Assembly (NCBI GenBank): GCA_023266435.1
Contig: JAHFQF010000033.1
Coordinates: 1 to 15,281 of the forward strand
From: Legionellales bacterium
GTDB taxonomy: Bacteria > Pseudomonadota > Gammaproteobacteria > Berkiellales > Berkiellaceae
Length of the DNA stretch: 15,281 nucleotides
Direction: 5' to 3'
Part shown: piece after piece, positions 15,087-15,281 of the stretch
Position numbering within the stretch: position 1 is the stretch's first letter
Layout: each line of letters opens with the position of its first letter
Notes under the pieces: model-generated
The model's input: only the letters and a program-made list of their open reading frames with translations
Database searches by the model: none
Told to the model about the DNA's origin: nothing
Program-made: the position numbers and the translations under genes

Positions 15087-15165
15087 CTATACTCTTTTCG
15101 CTTTGAGTATAGACTCAAAGCGATTTGGTTTTAGGCTAGGCGTCGAGTCGCGAGCAACCGGAACA
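15087..15165. mobile_element. Rearranged copy of element B upstream of the MshQ-like gene
   Basis: Reverse complement of the right half of element B: ACTCAAAGCGATTTGGTTTT and CGTCGAGTCGCGAGCAACCGG (in part) match 11218-11272. The left arm present at 11149-11217 is missing. Just before it, CGCTTTGAGT (15099-15108) and ACTCAAAGCG (15113-15122) make a perfect 10-bp hairpin with a 4-base loop. TATACTC..GAGTATA at 15088-15110 looks like a B end pair with the middle deleted. Confidence 0.65.
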
Positions 15166-15281
15166 TATACCCAAGATACTACAAAATACCTGTTCCTAGC
15201 TGCTCGAATTTAACCCTCTGCAGCCTTCCTCGCCTCACAATAGTATCGACCATTCCTTGGTTCGGAAAACTGCATCTGGTT
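15166..15281. mobile_element. Second, inverted partial copy of element A (cut by window edge)
   Basis: Begins TATACCCAAGAT, like the end of element A, and aligns in reverse complement with about 11034-11150 through matching segments such as TAGCTGC.CGA.TTTA, GCCTTC.TCGCCTC.CAATAGT and ACTGCATCTGGTT. Several substitutions show it is an older copy. The window ends inside it. Confidence 0.75.

Overview
The window looks like chromosomal DNA of a gammaproteobacterium. It has the ubiJ-ubiB ubiquinone module close to a tatABC operon, a gammaproteobacterial-type BipA, a proline iminopeptidase and a TusA sulfur carrier. The moderate AT richness, short intergenic spaces and abundant small palindromic repeats would fit an intracellular or amoeba-associated lineage such as Legionellales/Coxiellaceae. 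That placement is inference, because no rRNA or other taxonomic marker is present.

Left part (1-5657): the 3' part of ubiJ runs in from the left edge and is followed 3 bases later by ubiB. A HAD-family phosphatase converges on ubiB with a 17-base overlap. A HIT-family protein (HinT type) comes next, then a compact tatA-tatB-tatC operon in which each start lies inside the previous gene; its TatB is only 53 residues long. A dihydrofolate-reductase-fold (RibD C-terminal type) gene follows, and its stop overlaps the start of what looks like a broken acetyltransferase gene.

Middle (5658-9298): about 520 bases without a gene hold two GC-rich fold-back repeats and a perfect short palindrome. Then come pip and bipA, both on the minus strand. 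Between them is a strong intrinsic terminator that points the wrong way for both genes, suggesting an unannotated plus-strand transcript.

Right part (9299-15281): a protein of unknown function, an MnmA-like ATP-pyrophosphatase and TusA all lie on the plus strand, suggesting a sulfur-transfer function. The last two are separated by three consecutive small palindromic elements (164, 127 and 77 bp). A periplasmic DUF4124 protein follows. On the minus strand is a large exported 843-residue protein whose C-terminal half resembles the DUF6701 region of the MSHA pilus protein MshQ. Its upstream region contains rearranged copies of the first two palindromic elements. A third repeat family (about 50-60 bp, three copies) sits between genes at 3914, 11694 and 12321.

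I see no phage, CRISPR, toxin-antitoxin or defence locus. The most distinctive content is the palindromic repeat set, the orphan plus-strand terminator, the minimal TatB, and the MnmA-like/TusA pairing.
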